64,000 nt of DNA. It comes from Umboniibacter marinipuniceus. Its GTDB lineage: Bacteria > Pseudomonadota > Gammaproteobacteria > Pseudomonadales > DSM-25080. Below, in pieces: positions 59,698-64,000 of the stretch. The stretch's first letter is position 1. Each line of letters begins with the position of its first letter. Under the pieces are notes generated by a model. The model searched no databases and was not told the DNA's origin. It saw nothing but the letters and a program-made list of their open reading frames with translations. The stretch is taken from assembly GCF_003688415.1 (NCBI RefSeq), contig NZ_REFJ01000001.1:292645-356644 (forward strand), given 5' to 3'. Both the position numbers and the translations under genes were made by a program.

Positions 59698-61362
59698 ATG
59701 GCTGAATACGTTTTTTCAATGAATCGTGTGGGCAAAATCGTCCCGCCAAAACGTCACATTCTGAAGAATATCTCACTGTCATTTTTTCCTGGCGCCAAAA
59801 TTGGTGTGTTGGGTTTAAACGGTGCAGGTAAATCTACGCTACTGCGTATTATGGCGGGTGTAGACAAGGACTACGAAGGTGAGGCTCGGCCTATGCCAGG
59901 TATCAAGGTGGGCTACCTTGAACAGGAGCCACATCTCGATCCTGAAAAAGATGTTCGCGGTAACGTGGAAGACGGTGTTCGTGAAGCGGTTGATGCGCTG
60001 GCAGGATTAGAGCAGGTCTATGCGGACTACGCTGAGCCGGATGCTGATTTCGACGCGCTCGCTAAAAAGCAGGCACGTTTTGAGGATATTATTCAGGCAT
60101 GGGATGCGCACAACCTAGACAACCGTTTTGAAGTGGCCGCCAATGCATTGCGGCTCCCAGCATGGGATGCCGATGTGACTAAGTTGTCAGGGGGAGAACG
60201 CCGCCGTGTGGCGCTTTGTCGCCTGCTAATGTCACGCCCAGATATGTTGCTATTAGATGAGCCAACTAACCATTTGGATGCTGAATCGGTAGCGTGGTTA
60301 GAGCGATTCCTACTAGACTTCGATGGCACAGTTGTGGCTATTACCCACGATCGCTACTTCCTTGATAACTGCGCCGGTTGGATTCTTGAATTAGACCGCG
60401 GCGAAGGCATTCCATACGAAGGTAACTACACCACGTGGTTGGAGCAAAAAGAAGCGCGCCTGGCAATGGAAGCAAAGCAAGAAGCCGCGCATGCAAAAAC
60501 TATGAAGCACGAGCTTGAGTGGGCCCGTCAGAATCCAAAGGGGCGGAGAGCTAAGAACAAAGCTCGTTTAGCGCGCGTAGAAGAAATGAGTGGTCGCGAA
60601 TTCCAGAAACGTAACGAGACCAACGAGATCTACATTCCGCCAGGCGAACGTTTGGGTGACAAGGTGATAGAGTTTAATAATGTCACTAAGCGTTTTGACG
60701 ACAAGGTGCTTTATGAGGATTTAAGTTTCTCTATTCCCAAGGGTGCAATTGTCGGAATTGTTGGCGGTAACGGTGCCGGTAAGTCCACGCTATTCAAGCT
60801 AATCAATGGTCAAGAGCAGCCCGATGGCGGAAACATTGAGATTGGCGAAAGTGTGAAGTTGGCGTTCGTTGATCAGAGCCGCGATGCGTTGGATAACGAT
60901 AAAAGCGTTTGGGAGGAAGTGTCAGGTGGTTTGGATAACATCACTATTGGCAACTACACCACCTCAAGCAGAGCCTACGTAGGCCGTTTTAATTTCAAGG
61001 GAACAGACCAGCAAAAGCGCGTGGGTGATCTCTCGGGTGGTGAGCGTGGACGTTTGCACTTAGCGAACATTTTAAAACAGGGTGCTAACGTACTGTTGTT
61101 GGATGAGCCAACTAATGACTTGGATGTTGAAACATTACGAGCACTTGAAGAGGCGCTACTAAACTACCCAGGTTGTGCGATGGTTATTTCGCATGATCGT
61201 TGGTTCCTTGATCGCGTTGCGACCCATATTTTGGCGTTTGAAGGCGATTCGAAAGTAGTGTTCATGGAAGGCTCCTATGCTGACTATCACGAAGACTTGA
61301 TTGCTCGTCATGGCCCGAATTATGAGCCATCGCGCATTAAATACACCAAGCTAAAAGACTAG
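59698..61362 (+). CDS. ettA: Energy-dependent translational throttle protein EttA
   Basis: EttA is an ABC-F ATPase that binds the ribosomal E site and gates the first peptide bond according to cell energy. The 554-aa protein (E. coli 555) has two ABC domains with Walker A G-L-N-G-A-G-K-S-T and G-G-N-G-A-G-K-S-T, signatures L-S-G-G-E-R-R-R and L-S-G-G-E-R-G-R, Walker B L-L-L-D-E-P-T-N-H-L-D and L-L-L-D-E-P-T-N-D-L-D, and the linker/arm near 240-310. It ends with R-H-G-P-N-Y-E-P. A strong bidirectional terminator follows. Confidence 0.96.
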   Translation: MAEYVFSMNRVGKIVPPKRHILKNISLSFFPGAKIGVLGLNGAGKSTLLRIMAGVDKDYEGEARPMPGIKVGYLEQEPHLDPEKDVRGNVEDGVREAVDALAGLEQVYADYAEPDADFDALAKKQARFEDIIQAWDAHNLDNRFEVAANALRLPAWDADVTKLSGGERRRVALCRLLMSRPDMLLLDEPTNHLDAESVAWLERFLLDFDGTVVAITHDRYFLDNCAGWILELDRGEGIPYEGNYTTWLEQKEARLAMEAKQEAAHAKTMKHELEWARQNPKGRRAKNKARLARVEEMSGREFQKRNETNEIYIPPGERLGDKVIEFNNVTKRFDDKVLYEDLSFSIPKGAIVGIVGGNGAGKSTLFKLINGQEQPDGGNIEIGESVKLAFVDQSRDALDNDKSVWEEVSGGLDNITIGNYTTSSRAYVGRFNFKGTDQQKRVGDLSGGERGRLHLANILKQGANVLLLDEPTNDLDVETLRALEEALLNYPGCAMVISHDRWFLDRVATHILAFEGDSKVVFMEGSYADYHEDLIARHGPNYEPSRIKYTKLKD

Positions 61363-61403
61363 CTGCGCGCTCGCTCAGCTCTAATCTGGGTAGGCATTAC
61401 AAA

Positions 61404-61435
61404 GAAGGCGACTGATTATTCAGTCGCCTTCTTTT
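61404..61435. terminator. Bidirectional Rho-independent terminator
   Basis: A perfect 12-bp stem, GAAGGCGACTGA (61404-61415) with its complement (61420-61431), and a 4-nt loop are followed by TTTT on the plus strand; the minus strand has TTT after CTTC. It serves ettA and the convergent acyl-CoA dehydrogenase. Confidence 0.92.
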
Positions 61436-61487
61436 GTCTTAGCGTTAGTGAAACTAGGCGAAACCCGTTTCGTTCAGCCCTGCTCAC

Positions 61488-62621
61488 TTAGCGCCCAAGG
61501 ATGCTCCGCGCCACCACTTCCTTCATGATTTCTGAGCTTCCAGCGTAGATCGTTTGCACGCGTGCGTCTCGGTAGAAGCGAGAGATCTCGTATTCGTCCG
61601 TATAGCCGTAGCCGCCGTGAAGCTGTAGGCAAGTGTCCACCATCTTCAACTCCATTTCCGTGGACGCCAATTTGATCATCGCACCGTCATCCACGGTCAT
61701 TTGATCCTCAGCAAATTTACCCTTTAGCTTTTCGTAGAGTGCTCGACACATTTCCAGTTCAGTCTTTAACTCTGCCAGCTTAAAGCGGGTGTTCTGGAAC
61801 TGAGCGATACTTTGGCCAAATGCTTTGCGATCCGTCACGTATTCGCAAGTCATATCGAGCGCGCCTTGGGCATGGCCGATAGCTTGAATTGCACAACCTA
61901 AGCGTTCGCGAGGGAGCTCTTGCATCAGGTACATAAAACCTTTGCCTTCTTCGCCCAATAAACACTCTGCTGGCACCATGACGTCCTCAAAGAAGAGTTC
62001 CGCCGTGTCACTACTGTGTTGCCCCATCTTCTCCAGCTTTTTGCCCTTGGAGAATCCCGGCAAGGACGTATCCACAAGGAATAGCGAAATACCCTTGGCG
62101 CCCGCGGCTGGGTCTGTTTTAGCGCAGACAATAACCATGTCGGCGTGGATGCCGTTGGTGATGAAGATTTTCGAACCGTTCAGTCGGTAGAATTCACCTT
62201 CGCGAATTGCGGTGCTGCGCATACCTGCAACGTCACTGCCTGCACCCGGTTCAGTCATGCCAAGGGCGGTGACAATGTCACCACTCGCCATCCCTGGAAG
62301 CCAGCGTGCTCGCTGGTCATCGTTACCGATATTCATCACATAAGGTGCAACGATATTGGCATGGATGTTATAACCCGTTGCTAAGCCGAAATAACCACAA
62401 CGCGACAGCTCTTCCATAATCATCAGTGCAACATCAACACTGGTTTCAGAGCCGCCGAACTCTTCCGGCATATCAACTAACAGAAGGCCTGCTTCGCCCA
62501 TGGTGCGCCAAAAGTCCCGTGGCATACAGTGGTCTTGTTCCCACTGTTCGTAGTTTGGTGCCACTTCCTGTTCGAAGAAGCGCAAGACCATATCTTTAAA
62601 AAGTGTAATTTCTTCTGACAT
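61488..62621 (-). CDS. Acyl-CoA dehydrogenase, long-chain/isovaleryl active-site type
   Basis: The 377-aa flavoenzyme has G-M-T-E-P-G-A-G-S-D near residue 119, N-G-S-K-I-F-I-T-N-G near 147 and a C-terminal I-Y-A-G-S-S-E-I-M-K. At the position where most family members have the catalytic glutamate (I-Y-E-G-T) it has Ala, so the base must be the glutamate of E-L-P-R-E-R-L near residue 236, as in long-chain and isovaleryl-CoA dehydrogenases. Physiological substrate unknown (fatty acid or branched chain). Monocistronic; leader 62622-62761 contains the M20 3' hairpin. Confidence 0.9.
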   Translation of the reverse strand: MSEEITLFKDMVLRFFEQEVAPNYEQWEQDHCMPRDFWRTMGEAGLLLVDMPEEFGGSETSVDVALMIMEELSRCGYFGLATGYNIHANIVAPYVMNIGNDDQRARWLPGMASGDIVTALGMTEPGAGSDVAGMRSTAIREGEFYRLNGSKIFITNGIHADMVIVCAKTDPAAGAKGISLFLVDTSLPGFSKGKKLEKMGQHSSDTAELFFEDVMVPAECLLGEEGKGFMYLMQELPRERLGCAIQAIGHAQGALDMTCEYVTDRKAFGQSIAQFQNTRFKLAELKTELEMCRALYEKLKGKFAEDQMTVDDGAMIKLASTEMELKMVDTCLQLHGGYGYTDEYEISRFYRDARVQTIYAGSSEIMKEVVARSILGR

Positions 62622-62718
62622 ATTGCCCCCGTGAATGCTTTCTTATACGCATAGATATGGGGCTTAGATTAGCCTAGGGAGTGGGTTTAGTCTGTAACGA
62701 TTTGTGGCTGCTTAGTCA

Positions 62719-62751
62719 CGTCCGCGACAGGACGGCTTCCTGTCGCGGACG
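62719..62751 (-). terminator. Perfect 14-bp GC-rich hairpin after the M20 gene
   Basis: CGTCCGCGACAGGA (62719-62732) and its exact complement (62738-62751) flank a 5-nt loop, 10 bp beyond the M20 stop. It is the strongest of the U-tract-free hairpins in the window. It could end or stabilise the transcript and precedes the acyl-CoA dehydrogenase gene on the same strand. Confidence 0.6.
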
Positions 62752-62761
62752 CAAAGAGAGG

Positions 62762-64000
62762 CTATTGAGGGTATTCAGTAATCAAGCGATAGAACAACTC
62801 AACGCCGGTCTTCATGGCGCCATCTTCAACAACGAAGTAGGGAGTGTGGTGAGCTGGCGCGTCTTCGGGAGCTGTATCGGGATTGCGGCCTCCAAGGAAG
62901 AAGTAAACGCCAGGGACCTTTTCTTGGAAGAAACTAAAGTCCTCTGCGCCCGTGACCGCATTGCGCTCAAAAACCATGTCATCACCAGCGGTTCTTCTTG
63001 CTATGGGGAGCACGGCGCGTGTTAACGCTGGATCGTTGAAGGTAACTGGATAATTGCTACTGTATGGGAGGATTAGCTCAATATCAGTGCGGGTAGCCAT
63101 CGCGACGCCAGCCACTTTGCGATGCATAGCGGCCCAGATTTGATCGCGCATGTTGGGGTCCAAGGTTCGAATAGTACCCAGCATCTCAACTTCCTCGGGA
63201 ATGATATTGCTGCGAACACCGCCGTGAATCGCGCCCACGGTAACCACGGCGCCGGCGTTAATGAGTTCAGCCTCGCGGCTTACAATTGTTTGCAGTTGAT
63301 TGATAAGTTGCGCCGAGGCGACAATGGGATCAATCCCTCCCCAAGGGTACGCGCCATGTACTTGCTGACCTTTTACAATGATCTTAAAGTCTTGTACTGA
63401 AGCCATGATACCGCGTTCGCGATAACCTATTGCTCCCATCAGTTCGCCGGAACTAATGTGGATGCCGAACACGCTATCGATGTTGTGGCGCTCAAGCACG
63501 CCTTCTTTGACCATGAGTTCCGCACCCCCTTCCTCGCCTCGCGGCGCGCCTTCTTCTGCGGGCTGGAAAAGAAAGACTACTTTGCCACTAAAGGCATCGG
63601 TGTTGGCGGCGAGTAACTCAGCAGCGCCCATGAGCATAGCCACGTGCGTGTCGTGGCCACAGGCATGCATCACAGGGACCGCTTCGCCGTTATATTCGCC
63701 CATTGCGGTGGAGGCGAAGTCTAAGCCGGTTTGCTCTAAAACAGGTAGCGCGTCCATGTCAGCACGCAGTCCGATAGTTGGTCCCGGCTTTCCTGAATCG
63801 AGGATGCCTACTACACCCGTATGCGCCACACCGGTTTCCACTTCAATTCCAAGCGAGCTTAAGTGCTCAGCAATGTAGCTAGCCGTTTCAAACTCCCTAT
63901 TCGACAGTTCTGGGTTTTGGTGTAAATGATGCCGCCACTCAATAACCTGAGGTTCGATACTGGCAACTTGCTCTTTAATGGTATCAGCGGAACTAACGGT
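62762..64000 (-). CDS. M20 family amidohydrolase/peptidase (5' end outside window)
   Basis: Metal-dependent amidohydrolase of the M20D (hippuricase/IAA-amidohydrolase) type. The frame is open to the end of the window, so the start, possibly with a signal peptide, is missing; 412 residues are visible. The near-start motif is E-W-R-H-H-L-H-Q-N-P-E-L-S, followed by L-R-A-D-M-D-A-L-P, H-A-C-G-H-D-T-H, P-A-E-E-G (metal ligands and catalytic glutamate), the lid domain, and G-A-E-D-F-S-F-F near the C-terminus. It probably deacylates an N-acyl amino acid or similar amide. A perfect hairpin follows its stop. Confidence 0.9.
   Translation of the reverse strand, partial: TVSSADTIKEQVASIEPQVIEWRHHLHQNPELSNREFETASYIAEHLSSLGIEVETGVAHTGVVGILDSGKPGPTIGLRADMDALPVLEQTGLDFASTAMGEYNGEAVPVMHACGHDTHVAMLMGAAELLAANTDAFSGKVVFLFQPAEEGAPRGEEGGAELMVKEGVLERHNIDSVFGIHISSGELMGAIGYRERGIMASVQDFKIIVKGQQVHGAYPWGGIDPIVASAQLINQLQTIVSREAELINAGAVVTVGAIHGGVRSNIIPEEVEMLGTIRTLDPNMRDQIWAAMHRKVAGVAMATRTDIELILPYSSNYPVTFNDPALTRAVLPIARRTAGDDMVFERNAVTGAEDFSFFQEKVPGVYFFLGGRNPDTAPEDAPAHHTPYFVVEDGAMKTGVELFYRLITEYPQ

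Overview
The window is a 64 kb piece of a gammaproteobacterial chromosome made almost entirely of vertically inherited housekeeping genes. I see no rRNA, tRNA, insertion sequence, integrase or CRISPR array. Several blocks have familiar gene orders. The biotin cluster followed by two fadE genes, and the ubiE-ubiJ-ubiB-hisI-hisE-tatABC string, follow the Pseudomonas order. The nudF-yqiB-cpdA-yqiA-parE string follows the E. coli order. A fused BioH-BioC protein is known from Saccharophagus/Teredinibacter-type marine bacteria. Together these suggest a marine, Cellvibrionales/Pseudomonadales-like gammaproteobacterium of intermediate GC, but the species cannot be named from the sequence alone.

Layout. 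1-6.2 kb: 3' part of dnaB, panC, acs with a dyad-rich control region, an atypical SDR, and waaA. 6.3-10.1 kb: tolC and a FimX-like c-di-GMP receptor. 10.2-14.7 kb: the EF-P beta-lysylation set (epmB divergent from efp-epmA) running on into a GNAT gene, a VanZ-like gene and cysE. 14.8-21 kb: srkA and comF, divergent from bioB-bioF-bioHC-bioD. 21.2-25.1 kb: two large acyl-CoA dehydrogenases behind a PsrA-type operator, then a DUF3094 gene. 25.1-30.9 kb: a leftward operon ubiE-ubiJ-ubiB-hisI-hisE-tatA-tatB-tatC-EVE. 31-36.4 kb: an AraC regulator divergent from nudF-yqiB-cpdA-yqiA-parE. 36.4-45.2 kb: a more variable stretch with a membrane-anchored XRE regulator and secreted partner, an ArgO/LysE exporter, PldA, a lipoprotein, a mini-MerR, an RhlE-type helicase, a truncated LTA-synthase-like membrane domain, a polysaccharide deacetylase and a Bax-like glucosaminidase. 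45.3-47.9 kb: yigZ, an ABC exporter and a 13-bp minisatellite. 47.9-49.6 kb: a primosome-like pair (triple-DnaT-domain protein plus phage-P-like protein). 50.2-57.1 kb: radA, convergent with a riboswitch-controlled B12 operon btuB-btuF-btuC-btuD-ATR-mgsA. 57.3-64 kb: a P-loop kinase-like gene, yeiP, a LOG-family gene with a GIY-YIG gene, ettA, a long-chain-type acyl-CoA dehydrogenase and an M20 amidohydrolase cut by the window end.

The most notable points are: (1) a chromosomal DnaT/lambda-P-like operon with three DnaT repeats in one polypeptide, possibly the DnaB-loading system; (2) a cobalamin adenosyltransferase homologue in the B12 operon that has lost most family active-site residues, with methylglyoxal synthase attached to the same transcript; (3) a stand-alone N-terminal membrane domain of the LTA-synthase/sulfatase family; (4) paired TTGTAA-N5-TTACAG dyads before acs and a PsrA-type dyad placed on the fadE promoter; and (5) a set of perfect 3'-end hairpins that lack U-tracts.
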